This document shows, piece after piece, positions 1-13,661 of a stretch of DNA of 64,000 nt (position 1 is its first letter; every line of letters starts with the position of its first letter). The notes under the pieces are model-generated. The model did not search any database, was not told where the DNA came from, and saw only the letters and a program-made list of their open reading frames with translations. The DNA comes from Dillenia suffruticosa (taxonomy: Eukaryota; Streptophyta; Magnoliopsida; Dilleniales; Dilleniaceae): assembly GCA_033439265.1 (NCBI GenBank), contig JAVTVX010000010.1:12570001-12634000 (forward strand), given 5' to 3'. Both the position numbers and the translations under genes were made by a program.

Positions 1-108
1 CCATCTCATAGACAAATATTCCAAGCAGTTGCCAAGGGAAATATTTAAAAGAGACATTATGGATGAAGATTCTTAGTATGAAACTGAGACCATTTATAAT
101 GTACAAAC

Positions 109-3100
109 CTCCAACAAGAAGCTGTATACTTCCATCTGTCATCCTCAGTAGCACAAATGGATCAGCTATAGAAAAAGATGACACTGTTGAAGATTCTGTA
201 CTTGAACCAGATTCAGAAGTAGAAGATCCAAGGTTTAAATCTTGAGTCATAAAAGCACCATCAAGGATCCGAGCACCACGTTCATGAACTTGGACAACTC
301 GTCTCCTGAAATTAAGAAGAGAATCCTTGAAGTGCCATGTTTACTATTGATTGTACATAAGCCCAATTTACTAACAAAACTTAATTTCTATGACAGGATA
401 GATGTAAATGCAGGAAAAAAAAATGTACCAAACACAAATCGCAACTAGTGTGTATGTCATGGATATCATTGGAAGTGGGGGAGGCAGCAAAGGTGACGAG
501 AGTTGTGGCTTATATGGAACTAACTAGCAACTTGCAATAGAAAATCTTCGGTAAAATCATGAGAACAGGTTTATTCCAATAGAGAAGCCCCATGGCAAAC
601 ACATTGTAATCATAGTTTTGCTATCAAGGAAAATGTGGCATCCATATATTAGTAGACAGCAGCAGAGAAAAGGGTGATTCTATTTTTTTTTTTTTCATTA
701 AGAAAAAATTGGCACTTTCATTCGAGTCAGATGAAACATGAAAAACAAAGCTGTTGTCACACCTGAAAGCACACTATCACAGAGACATTGCAGCCACAGA
801 ATATGCAAGCAAGTACCAACCTCAAACACCAACATTAAAACTAAAAGGCCAGATGAAGATAGAATGAACAATCGATAGTATGTATGTTGCCTCAGTTCAC
901 CTTATGGCTCCTTTTTCTCCTCAACCATATTCCATGGAATATCTCCTTTGCACATGGTTCCACAACATATTGTCGGAATAACTACTACTGACATATTTTC
1001 ATTGTGAAAGCATGCGATAAGTCATGATTGGACGAAACAGCTAGCAGTTTCCAGCCAACAAGGAACAAGGGGAGGTAACAATATTGTCGACCAGTTTTTA
1101 CTTTGAATCCCTCTGTGATAAGCTACATGGATGAATTAATAGAGCTGTACAGCCGGGTTAGAAAACCAACCTAACCGACCAGAACACACAGCCCCACCAG
1201 TTTTCATATAAAAGTGGGTCGGTGGTGGTTAATTTTTTTCATAACCGATGGTGGGTCAGTTGGTGTAGGTTAATAATTTTAAAAACTGATTTTTAACCAA
1301 CCGACTGACTCTTTTTAATGTAGTATTATTTGTATATACTTGGTCTTAATTAATTTCTATATTTTCAGTAAAGATTACAAACATTGTTGGGTATGGATCA
1401 TGGGCATAGTTTGAGATGTTCATTTTCATGTGCAATTTCTTTGCCAGTGAATATAAAAAAAGCCAATGTTCTTCATTCCCTTTGGGATCTTAGAAAGTTC
1501 AACTTAGGACCACATGATCAATGAATGCATGACAATTTTTCTTGTCATTGCATGATTTTAGTTTTGGCTGTTGGGGTAGATCTATGGTTCTTTGACATTC
1601 CAAGTGAACAAAGAAGAAACACATTTTTTCACATTTAATCAACCTTAGCCAACTTAAATGACCTCTACCAACCAACCGACTTGACCAAACTGCCTTTTCA
1701 CCAATTTTCATTATTTTTTTATTGGTGGCAGTTAATGCAAATTGTTAACCACATTTTTCGGTTCAGCCAAAAAAATGACCAATTAACCATCCCAACCGAG
1801 CCAAGTACACCCCTGGTATTAAATAAAAGAGAATAGGCTGGGGCCATTATATAATTGAAACCAGGACCAAATAATGAAATGAAAATCAAACGATACTATA
1901 GCATTAGAATTAGAACAGATAGAAGCAATGAAACTGACAGGGGAAAAGAAGTGAAGAAACAAAGCATAACTCAGTCTTTATTAAAAAAGAAGTTATATGA
2001 GCCAGAATAATTCAATTAAAAAATGAAAAAAAAAAAAGAGCAAAATTTTGGGAAATACTAAAAAAACAAAGAAACCACATTTTTTAAGCATATGTTTACC
2101 TTCCAAAGAGATTTCCTGCTGCAATAGTACTTCCTTGAACATAGTAGTCAAAACTTTCGGTTACTTCCCCCAGAAGATCGGCTGTCTCTAATACCTAATC
2201 AACAAAATACCAGAGTGTTCCTCCAAAGTTACAAAACTTTGGGAAGCAATACTCATTATCAAAGAATCAAGGCATAATGTTGCAAAATCAGATCTATTTC
2301 CAACTTTCACAAGCAATTTAGCATAATATAAGTTTGTCGATTCAGTCATTTTACCCGCCAACAATATATATTGTATCAAGGGCTCAAATGAAATTTGATG
2401 GCCAGAATAACTGATTCATATTCCCAAACTTTAGGCACATGTGCAGCATATGCACATATTGTGGAAAACCTAGGAAAGTAATATTTAGCATCCCCAGTGT
2501 CTTAACGTAGTAAATGAATTCCCTCCGAAACCAATTTACGGTTTGACATTGCATGTTTTGATCACAAGGAAGGATATCATACATCCTAACCAAACCAATT
2601 TATCATAGCAAGGATCACGGTGTTATTTAAGATGAAGGGTGAACCATCATGATTGTGAGACTAGGAGTTTCTTGCTTTATTTTCTCAGCTTTCTTATGGT
2701 GGATTCAACCTGTAACAGGAGGATAGAGTCATAATGGCAAGACAAGCAAAGCAGTTTGACGTCAAACCTTATTACATAATGAACTTTTTTCTTTCTTTAT
2801 TTCTTGATAAAAGTGAGAATCTCAGCAACTAATTTTGAAGACCAACTACTTCTGACGTGCCACGTAAACCCATTGGCACGCATAATGTGTCAATCCCGGT
2901 TTATGTGGAAGTGCACACGGGTTTCTGTGCGGCTAATCTTCTTTACAAGCATTATACATTTTTGGGACAATCATGTATTCTACAACTGGAAAAAGAACAT
3001 ACAACACACTTGGTAACATTCAAATGCAAAGCTGTTGATTCAGGTTTGTGTGCAGTTGGTGAAACTTTATGATTTTCTTCTTTGGTATAATTGTAATATA

Positions 3101-6100
3101 CAACTTCATTATATTTCTTCCCTATGGAGAAAAGTCAGAAGGAACATTACATCAACTTGTATGCGAGTTGAATTAATACCGGATCTTGCATCTAAAGACT
3201 GTACCTTAGAAATTTCATGCAAATGTGGGAGCCAATGACTCAGCTATTAGAGTCAGGCAAAAGGCTTTTTCAAGCTTAACGTCTACATAGCTCAAAAGCC
3301 ATATGTTTGACCAGCATAGACTGTTCACACAGAACATAAGCAGCTTACACCTCAAAACATGAAAAACCAGAACTTAACAATAAATTCTACTCAAAACAAC
3401 TTATAACTTTGACTAAGGACGCCCATTCTTAAGGTAGTTTACCCTTAAAAAGCAGATTGGAAGCACAAAACAAATGAATACTAAGACCAACAGTTATCCT
3501 ATTAATGGGAAGAACTTGGGTCCAAGGCTTGCTTGTTTTCTCAGTGCTCCTGGACTCATTGGAGCTTGTGATTTATTTTCTTTTCATATTCATTAAGTGC
3601 TGCAAGACATAAGTATAGTAAAAAATCTGTGTAAACTGTTTAGACGAACTTGCAGAGAGAAGAAGGTTGCGAGAGTGATTCCCCTAGATAACTTTTCAGT
3701 TGGAAGCAAGATCAAAGAGCTTTCCATTGTTTGAGAATCCATTGTCCAGTTTTGCTGGCCCGTATTTTAAAATCCTTTCCTTTTGGTTGTCTAGTGGGTA
3801 TTCATCTTTAATGTGGATGCCTCTTCATTTAAAATCTATTATTACATAATAAGGCTGCTTTCGACTTGGTGCACTCTTTATACAACTTTTCTCCTTCACC
3901 ATCATAAACAAGTAATTAAATAACAAACTAAGAATAAATTTGTACAAGAAACCAGAACAGACGTAGTGGGCAAAAAGCTAAGCAAAGAAATTCACAAAGA
4001 AATCCCCATTTTTTTTCCTAACCACCATTAGATGGGAAATTTGAGCAATAGATTACCAGCCAGAAAGAATAAATGCATCTGACATGACTCAAGATTAAAT
4101 GTATAATAGGTTAGCAGAAAATAAAAATGCCAGTAATCAACAGGATATGACTACTTCTTACCATGCACAAAAGTAAAATCTTTCACATGCTTCATGTCTA
4201 AGTCACGAAGACTGATAATGTATGAGGACTCAATCCAAGCAAAGACAGCACCCCCAGAAGCAAAAGATTCATCATCCCCAACCAAACCAGCACCAGCCTG
4301 TCAATAAAAAGTTCCCAAACAGAACCAAGCTGACAGACATTATTGAATTTCGAGAACTCTTCGTTGGTAAACCAACAGCACAGACACACAGATACAGCAA
4401 AGCTATAAAAAAATTCACACTATTGTAAGTTAGAAGCGTGGCATAGTGTCGTAGAAGTGCCTGTGCAGCATAATTGGATATAAAGGTAGTTCAAGAGGGA
4501 AGTACTAAACACTGCAAACAAAGTAATAGACCATTATTTGCATTGTACAAGCTCCTTCAAAGGGATGAGTAGAACCTATGACACAGCACAGTCATATAAA
4601 TACTTCAAATTTTAGTTTACCTTGCATGAACGTGCTTACACAAAACAACCATCAAGAATATGACCATCACATTGGCAATTTACTACGCAACATGAGTAAA
4701 TCAACATCACAAAAACTAGAATAGCCAAAAAATGCATTGCCATTTAAACAATTTTTCCATTTAAAAATATCACTTCAGTGACAATGTAAATGCATTTTCA
4801 CGGAAGTCCTAAATTGAACAAAATCATCAAGTTAACATTCTTAGACGAATAGATTGAAAGTTGACATCCTTGACTAATAGTTTATGTCCTCACAGTGCAA
4901 TAATTCCTTATACACGCTGCTCCAATGCCTAATAACACTTTCAAACACTTGAAATAATTATCATCACTATGAATACAATGTCTGCATTATGTAATTCTAG
5001 AAGTGTGCCACAGACACAGGTGAATGTTAACAAGGAAAATTAAAAATAAAAAATTTAAGAAAGTGGAGAGAGATTAATTTTTTTTTAAATTGTTTTTTTA
5101 AATGCAGAGAGGATGTTGAAACCAGAGGAGAAAAAATACGAATGTTGATAGGTATCCAAATATGAAAGAAGTTACCTGTAGGAAGTTACTACTTCAATCT
5201 AAGTTCTTGTAGGAACAAATTTATCATATACAATATCGCACCTTCTAAAAGCTGTGATTCCTTTTAAAAGAATTTTTTTTTTAAAATTGTTTTTTGTTGT
5301 ATACTATAGCTGAGAATTTCTTGTTCAAATTGTAATAATTGTCATATTTGAAGTACATATATTGCTTACCTACTAATTTTGTGATACTTATAGGCAAAAC
5401 TTATCATAATGTTTTAAGTTATATACCTATTTACAAAAACTTATATCAATTTAGTGACATGTCCTTGCCGTGTCTGCACCATATTTTTTTTTGGGCAAAC
5501 CACAAAATCCTCCACTGCAGTTTACCCGTTTAACAAGTACCTCCCCAAGATTTCAGAATTGGAAAAGAGAACCGTGTGATTTACTCCTTTGGTGAATTGC
5601 CCCCTCACCATCGCTTGCCCTATTAAATATGTATGTGCCACACACCTTAAGTTATTTTCGCCTCATTTGTTGTCACTTCTAAATCCCTAACTCATTAATT
5701 CTCTAACAAATTGTTTTTTAATTCTCCAATTCCCTTCAAAATTCTCTGCCTGGACATGTAATCAAACGCCAAATTCACCTTATTATGAATCAATTCATAA
5801 AAATTCCAATTGCACAATCCAAATAGAGGATGGTAAGCTCGGGAGGAAATATGTTAAGTATTAAAGAAGAGGCAATTTGCTAGCTGGTTTTGAAATTAAC
5901 AGAAAAACAACAAGGGAGTATTTTGCATTTTGCCCCCTTCTTTTTACAAATTTGTGGCATCATGTCCACGTCCTGTGCTTCTCAGGTGATGATCATAAGA
6001 CAATGCGGAGGAAGAACAGTGGATGGATAAGCAAGAAGTGCAAAACTAGAATAAAGAAAAAGTTCAAGGTGGCCATCTTCCGAGCAAAAGATCAAATTCA

Positions 6101-6838
6101 AATATAAAAGGATATAAAACCGTTCCTTCAGATTTATTATAAAATTTTAGAGCTTATGATTTCACATGGAAAGATAATCTTTCTTCTAATGCTAGTTATC
6201 GGTGGGGAAAAAGGACATGAGAGGAGTTTTGAAACTTAACACTGTGCATGTGAATTTATGCCAACTCGTATTTTACACCAAACGAGGATGTTATGCCCTC
6301 AAATAGGGCATTATATTACGCAAATCTTAGATGGGGGAAATTATTGAGCAACCAAATGGATCTCCATCGTCAAATTTTTCCCCAAATTCGAAACTCTCCC
6401 ACGTCACAACTAGACCTAATCTCAAACTTAATGGCCTAGTAATCACCATATCCTAATTAGTAATGACACCAAGCCGCAACATCCAGAAATTGAGAGAGAG
6501 AGAGTTCAGCAAGCACCTATAATGGCAAGCAAGCTCGAGCGAAGCACCAGAAACCCCAGCCATGACACCACCACGGCGAGCTTCACCAGAGTTTCGCGAG
6601 TCTCTGCTATCCTCTTCTTGAATTCTAACAATGTAGACTTCGAGAATGTTAGCCGCAGTGATAACGAGATTGGGAACAGGACCAATTCCCTTCGTGGTTG
6701 GGCAATCGAACTCAGGATCGTCGGAGTTCATGGGAGAATCTTGGGGGCCAAGTCAGCACGACAATGCGTGATGAAACCCGATGCACAGTGCTCGATTCCC
6801 GTTGGCCAGTGCATCATTTTGTATGCCGCGTAACTCAT
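109..6838 (-). pseudogene. Remnant of CPSF160 (cleavage and polyadenylation specificity factor, 160 kDa subunit)
   Basis: CPSF160 is the large beta-propeller subunit of the nuclear pre-mRNA 3'-end processing complex. Four exon-like blocks on the minus strand match plant CPSF160 in the right order. Block 6517-6838 is the N-terminus (MSYAAYKMMHWPTG, then GIGPVPNLVITAANILE). Block 4162-4297 has GLVGDDESFASGG and LRDLDMKHVKDF. Block 2100-2194 has LLGEVTESFDYYVQGS and AAGNLFGR. Block 109-305 has VHERGARILDG and SIADPFVLLRMTDGSIQLL. Splice sites look normal at each block. I could not find the exons for about residues 90-195 or 240-480. Exon 1 has an apparent two-base insertion near 6730 that gives an early TGA. 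Blocks 1-2 and 2-3 would also join out of frame; only 2100-2194 to 109-305 joins in frame. I therefore call it a decayed paralogue. The family assignment is firm; the pseudogene call would be wrong if missing exons are assembly gaps. The rest of the gene would lie left of the window. Confidence 0.75.
1141..1815. mobile_element. hAT-like non-autonomous DNA transposon (MITE)
   Basis: The right end read inwards is CAGGGGTGTACTTGGCTCGG and the left end is AGAGCTGTACAGCCGGGTTA, an imperfect inverted pair of the kind seen at plant hAT termini. Subterminal regions are full of inverted AACCAACCGAC/GGTCGGT-type motifs. The flanks gaattaat (1133-1140) and gtattaaa (1816-1823) could be a decayed 8-bp target duplication with mismatches. 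No transposase reading frame is present. It lies within an intron-like gap of the CPSF160 remnant. Confidence 0.5.
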
Positions 6839-8730
6839 TTTTCAAATTCCTCTTCTTCTCCTTCCTTTAGGGTTTTGAGAGAGAGGGGGCAGGGAAAGAA
6901 ACCGGGATTTTTTTTTGGGGGGGGGGGGGGCAGAAGAAGAAGAAGAACATTAGGGGAAGAAACCAAGATTTGATAGAGGAGTGAGAGAGACGGAGAACCC
7001 TTGCAATTGAGGGTTGAATTTGAGAGAAGCTGAGCCAACTCGGTAGTCGGTACCAATTCAGAGTTTGATTCGATAATGGTGACGGTTTGATAGGATAATT
7101 ATCACATGATTACGGTCATAAACTAAATGAAATACATTTTTATATATCGAAATTGTTTAGTTCAAATCAAATATAAGACAAATTTAAATTAAAATGTATT
7201 CCAATTATTTAACTTGTGAGTTTTCTTATCATGAATATAAATATGTATTTTATAATTTAATATTTAATATTTTTAACTCCAAGCGTAAGAGGAATTTTTT
7301 TTTTCCGATCAAATTGAGAAAAAATTAATAATAATAATCCGGCCAATAATTTAACTAGATTAATTTTTATTACTGTAGGTTAAAACATTTGACTTGGTAA
7401 ATTTGTCTCATTTGAGTTTATTTTTTATCATCAATAAAAGAAATTTATCCTTAAAAAATTTAAAATTAGGTTGGTTTTGAAATATATTGCCGGTGACAAA
7501 AATAAATAACTAAATAAATAAAATTTGAAGACTACAAAGGACTTGCATTACATATGTAGTATTATTTGTGAATCGATTAATATGCTATTTTGGAAACAAT
7601 AATTATAACATTCTAAATTTACCTTGTTCTTTTTATTTTTTAGTTCTTGTTTTATTTTATGATAAATGACCAATTATACTTACCATTTTATGTTAAATGA
7701 TTATTTTGATTTTAGTTTATACAATTAATTTGTAACTATAGTTGATTATGTATTAATTCTTTAGTTTCAATACGTAATTAGCAATATTAATCGGATGCCA
7801 TGAGAGTTAATAAACTTAGCACGAGGCGAATGTTCAAAAATTAATGTATTAAAAATTAAATTAAGCTATAAATTAAATAAAATTAATGTATTAAAAATAA
7901 TTATATATCTACCATTCGAATATAATTAATTATTTTTTTTTCAATAACACTCCCTTTCCTCTCAAAAAAAAATCTTTTCTTTTTTTTTCAGACATATTTC
8001 ATGTTTTAGCCAACAAAATATTAGTCAGCCAAAAAATTTGTTGCCTCCAACGACATGAAAAGCAAAAAATAAATAAATAAAAATAAAATATTGGCACCCT
8101 ACCCAATGCCCGAGAGCAAAAGAAGGCAATAAATTTTAAAACTCTCAATATGACTTCAATATTATCCTACGTAACTTTTTTTTTTTTTTGCGGAGAGAGG
8201 GCCAACGTTGCTTTTAAGGATGATGTCATGTCGACTAAAGTTTAACCTAAGAGTATTAAAAATGTGTCAAACAACTGTGACCGTAAGATGGTTAAGCCCA
8301 CAAATATCTCAATTTAATTGCGAAGGACAGATTACATTTCCAGAGCAGGCATCAACCAAAATGTAACCCGACCGAAGGATGCTATATTAAAATTTGGTAC
8401 AATCGTACTGCAAAATTTGAAGGTTTCCTCTTGACCTTCACTATGATTTGACGGGTCAATCCAAAAGTTAGGAATTGAGAAAGGATACAAGGTTCTATGA
8501 AGGATTTGGAATTGAAGATAAAAAAATCTTCCTAACATTTCAACTTTGCCTTTGAACAAGTTCCCATTAAGCATGCATCCATGTCAATCAAGGCAGTCTA
8601 AAATCCACTGGAAGATTTGAAGGGTGATGCGAGGAACAATTTGAGGGGTCCAAACAGAAATCCGAATGGTCCCAGAAAGAGGCTCCAACATAAAAGCATG
8701 CCCTGTCAGAAATTCAGATTCCCCAACTGC
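6839..8730. other. AT-rich intergenic region, including the 3' flank of CLPT
   Basis: Just upstream of the CPSF160 remnant (6850-7060) there is GA-rich, 5'UTR-like sequence with a run of nine T followed by fourteen G (6908-6931). From about 7090 to 8330 the sequence is AT-rich with short homopolymers and no convincing gene. The last 400 bases are probably the 3'UTR and 3' flank of CLPT, which is transcribed towards this region. Confidence 0.5.
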
Positions 8731-11700
8731 CTACTTGAAGTTCAAGACTATGTCCTTGTTAATCTGCAAAACGATCGGTGTGTTACTGGTGAAATTTAAC
8801 AAGGAAACTTGGTCCCTAACTGAAATCGAGGTTAGAACTTACAGATTTTGTGAGTTCTGCAGCCTTCTCATCATTAAACCCAAGAGAGGCCAGTATCTTA
8901 TGTCCCGCAGACTCTTTTTGAGACCAAATACCAAGAAGAAGATGCGCTGTGGTTATTTCCCCATCCTCACCTGTGCATCCCATGTAAGTTTGTATCTTAA
9001 AGTCCATGAACCATGTTGATATCTATTAATAGCATGCGAAAAACAAAAAATCATAGATACATAACACTTTCAAGTTCATCAAAATAGATATTATCAAGAA
9101 CATGCCTTCTGCAGTTTTCTGCCAACTTTTTTAATCTCACTCCATGCCCAATAATTTGCATGACACGCACATTAAGCCATTTAAACCATGAGTGTGGACA
9201 AAAATCATTTGCCTCTCCGTCAAGACTATATTTTAGAAGCATGATCCATCACAGACAATAGTCCCATGGGGGTGATCAGTAAGTTAAAAATGGGTAGCAG
9301 ACAGAAACAACATTTATGCAACTGCATACAGATGAAATGAAGTGGGTCCTTGCCTATGAAGAAGTATGCATCTTCATGTGTGCATAATTATGCACCCACA
9401 TGGATTCAGAAGAAATATTATTGGGAGTTGACACTCATTATCCAGTATTCATCCTCTTTTACCTGACTTAAGCCTCGTCTCAACAGCCCAATCAAGAGCC
9501 CTCTGAGCAGGTTCCGTCAATGGAGGATGCTCCGGGCTGAAAAAGTACATGTCAGATTTCCCCAGTAAATTTACAGTTTCTTCTCGGACCTTGAAAAGCA
9601 TAATGCCATTTGCTCTCAAAAATTTCGCAGCAATGCTCGTGCCTACAAACAAAACATTCAAAACAAAACAAGTCGAATATTGCGAATAAAGGAGTTGCCG
9701 TCGGGCCCCGGACAGAAACAATAATACATCATTTCATGCTTATAACAGATTTAGGTTTTGGAAAAAAGAAAGAAATTGCACAAAATTAGATAGTATCAAA
9801 AATACAGATGCAATCTTATCAAGGATACCTCAAACCCTCTAAAAAAAATGTTACTGTATGGTGCACCCAAGCCAGAGAAACTAAGACCAGTTATCCACCA
9901 ATGGGATCTGCCTGGTAGAGAGGAAGTGGCCAAAAGCAGGGGAAAACCACATCGAAGAAAGTAATAATAAAACAATGATAAAAACTCAAGCGGCCCGCAA
10001 TCCAAATGCTCACACATCTGAAATGAGATATTGATCAAAGTTCAAGACAAGTTCAGACTTACCCTCAACCAAAATTCCCATTAGAAGGGCTTCTGTCCCT
10101 GTATTTGGGTATTTGAGCTTCCTAGCCTCCAATTCAGCCATGGCAAATGACTTTATAGCTCTTGCTGACCATCTGCACCAACAGAAAACAGATTTAAGCT
10201 CCAACAAGCACAAGAACTAGTATCGTAAGAGAGTCAAAAAGAAAATACCACCTACCTAGTTCCTCCAGACTTTTGTTTCTGGAATCTCAAGTTAAACAAA
10301 CTGAAAAGTCTCTCCATGTGCAAGGATTGTGCATAAAAACCATCTCAAATGGATGTACAAAAGTAGCACCAAAGGAGTCATCCCAGATTGAGAAAGGTCA
10401 TTTAACCACAGAGTTGTCCAGTTTGTTTATTGGAATCTAAACTATGAAATATATTTGGAAAATGGTTATTGTGATGCAACCACATGATCTCAAGGATGAA
10501 AACAACAAATTAGATTACTAGGAAATGTGTTCTCAACCATTCTGGATCATTACCATATAGTTTAGGATATTCACAATCCCTAGAAATTTGCTTTCTAATT
10601 AATGGTAGCTTAGGGCTTTGAGTTCAATTATTCCTGACATTGCAGTGTTATACTTATTTTTTGTTTATGATAGATAAGATTATCGTGGCGATTGCATAAA
10701 ATACAAAACCATCTTAGTGAGCAACTTCATTCGATTAGACTAAATATTACATAATTTCCTCCACAAGGAAATTCTCCACCTGGAATCTCGTCGTTCCCAT
10801 CAAATCTCCTCTTTTTCTGCTCGCTCCTCTACTTTACAGATTCTCCTTGTTATAGTAACCAAGAAGAGACTTGTCCAACTAAATGTGGGTTTACCCAGGT
10901 ACAAAACAGAGTAAAACATATGCAAGAATATTATAGAATAAACTTTAGCCACTAACCTGCTTGCTTTATAAATTCAGCTCAGGGTATTCCAAAATCCTTT
11001 CTTAAACCATGGATCATCAGGTCCAACTCCATGGTCTCCCTGCCCTCCATTAACAACCACTTTTTTACACATCTTTTGTGCCACCTCCAGCTGTAAACCT
11101 TTCTCAGTGGCAATATTATGGATTTCTAACCACAATGTGAACAAATCGTGGTACCACAACCCCCTTAATTTTTGGGTTAAACCCATGTCAAAGCTAAACT
11201 TTGGCACATCAAATCATCATGTAGCCAACAACTCCACCACTATTACCTTAGGTTACCTAAAATTAACACTTTTGCCATCACCTTTCCAAGTTTCAGAATG
11301 CACCAACCTATCAGTCTCACCAATTTTGGATATACTCAACAGAAGCAACCAATCAGAGAAAGATTATAGACATCATCCACCAGTATGTTTATGCTAAATG
11401 CCCATATGATTGATCCTTAAAAGGTGCAGTGCAGGTAATATCAAAGGAAAACATCTCAGTCGCTATTCTTAAAACTGCATATGCAAACCCATTTTTACAT
11501 GGGCTTGTTAAAATTCACGTGGGATTTGATCCCTTTGATTTATAGAAGGATAGCGGGAGAGATATTTTGACTCCAAAAATAATAATAATATATATTTATA
11601 GGATACGTTTACATTGGAAGCTTTGGACCGAATTTTAAGAAACACTAAACGAGTTTTCACAATTCACGGCATGAATTTTAAGAAGTTGACTTGATTTCAT

Positions 11701-12175
11701 TTCCTCCATTTTCTCAAGCACGAAACATAGGTTCGACGTTTTCGATTCATCCTATTCTAGTCTCGTTTCTCTTCATCTGGATAAATAGTGAATCTAGAGC
11801 ATAGGCAAAAATTGAAAAACTCACTTAGTTGATTTCGCGGAAGAAACCCCTTCTGGTTTCCTGCAAGAGGGAAAAAAAAATCCAAATTCAAAACCCCCAA
11901 ACCTAAAAACCCAAAAAATCTGCGAATTGAAAAATGAATACCACTTACGAAGTCGGAAGACTAAGCGAGATTGTCGCGACCGCCGACCGGCACAACTTCG
12001 GACTGAACCGGCGCCAGTTTAAGGTCCGAGCCGATAGCTTCGTTCCAACCAAAGAACTCCTTAGACCGCATGTGAGAGAATTAGACGAAGATGGCGATGT
12101 TGAATCAGAATTTGAACGGAAGGATTGAAAAGGAGTGGTTGAGATTGAGAGTAGTGAGACAGTGTGAGAGGCCAT
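8731..12175 (-). CDS. CLPT: Chloroplast Clp protease accessory subunit CLPT (ClpT1/ClpT2-like)
   Basis: CLPT proteins resemble the N-domain of ClpC chaperones and bind the plastid ClpPR core to help it assemble; they have no AAA+ motor. Six coding exons on the minus strand: 11949-12175, 11825-11860 (36 nt), 10063-10172, 9463-9642, 8843-8970 and 8731-8763 (33 nt). They total 714 nt, or 237 residues, close to the Arabidopsis proteins. Residues 1 to about 70 are Ser/Thr/Arg-rich with few acidic residues, as in a plastid transit peptide. The mature part starts near KWSARAIKSFAMAELEARKL and includes PNTGTEALLMGIL, SDMYFFSPEHPPLTE, HLLLGIWSQKES and ILASLGFNDEKA. The small last exon encodes INKDIVLNFK. 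Reading through instead of splicing after 8843 would give a different short tail (VSSNLDFS). Intron 2 is the longest (10173-11824). The start is the first ATG of the transit-peptide frame. CLPT1 and CLPT2 cannot be told apart here. Confidence 0.93.
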
Positions 12176-13608
12176 GTTTGAGTTTGCAGAGAATGCGAAA
12201 CCCTAGCTTGCTATATAGATTGTACGAGTGTCGAGAGTTTTGAGGGGGAGGAGGAATTGGGGATGGAATGTTAAGGTTGCGTGATTCTTTGGAAAGACTT
12301 TGGCCTTTCACGCTTTCGCTGCGCAGCAGGCTCGCTTCACCGTCGCAATTGCATTATCAGACGCCGAGCCGAAGTGACCTGCTCCTCGGCACTCACTCGC
12401 ATAAGTAATTTTTTGCACTTGTTTTTTGAATTTGTTGGGAGCAAATGAAATTCTTAATATTATAAGAAAAATAAAGTGAATAAATTAATAAGTGATAGGA
12501 AGTTTTTCTTTGTCACTTTTAAAGTGGTAAAGACATTTTTAATAGGATTTAAAATCTCTCTTAAAATAAAAATATATTTTGGTGGATATAAATTATCCCA
12601 CGTCCTTAGATTTGCATTTTTTTTTCAAATAATTGAGTGTATTGGTTTGTAAGATCTTTTCTTTTATTTTACTAAATAATTAGTTAGATTTGTTTAACGA
12701 TATATTAATTTTAATGACTTATTTATTATCAGTTTTACCAATGATTTAATATGAAAATAATAATTGATTTTTTGTTTTACTTGTTTTAAAAACTCTGAGC
12801 TATTTATATAAATAATTAAAAAGTATTTATTATAGTAATTTTAAAGATTATATATCATTTTTAAGAATAGAGTTTAGATGTTTATTAAAAGAGAAAGTAA
12901 TCATTAGTCCAAACATTTTAAAAAAATAGTATATGACAATTTGACCGAATGATGTGTCAATTTCTCTTCGTGCATTTTCAGAAATGTTATTTCCTTCATT
13001 TAAAAGCTATGAGCTCTTTATAAAGATAATTAAAAAAGTATTTATCATAGTGGTGTTGAAACTTATCATTTTCATTTTTATTACGAGGGAAATTTAATCT
13101 TTAAAATTAACATACAATTATATTAATAGAACGAGATATTAAGTTTTTTTAATTAAATTTTAATTTTAAAATTTATGAATAAAAATAATTATATTAAGAA
13201 AGTTGTCTGTAAATAAAATTTTATAAATATTTAAATCGGATCGGTTAAAATTTGAATTTTAATACCCATAATGTTTTTTTAACCTAGGCAAGTGGCGGGG
13301 GTCATTCATTCCCTGGTGGCGGGGGGGGAGCATGACCATTCATTCCATGAGCATCCAATATAAATAATTAGAAAATTTGTCAAGGTTCTTTTGATTAAAA
13401 ATCACTTCGTCTAACATAATTTAAAACATGTCAAAACATGCTACCTAGTTTACACTATTACCATTTTGCCCACACTATCTGGTTTAAGAAACAAATAATA
13501 AAAGAGATAATATCAGGTATTGTTTGAAGAAATATTACATCCATAATATTTTCTTTTTTCTTTCTTATTTAATTCGTATTTTAAAGACAAACACCTTCAT
13601 GTTTTCAT

Positions 13609-13661
<53 letters not shown>

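Noticed and set aside
5440-6107. Possible transposon remnant or 76-codon plus-strand gene
   Set aside because: No inverted ends or target duplication could be found, and the protein has no recognisable features.
8819-8842. A possible 23-base intron (gtaagt...ttcag) at the end of CLPT exon 5
   Set aside because: Too short for splicing; the same donor with the acceptor at 8764-8765 restores the conserved C-terminus.
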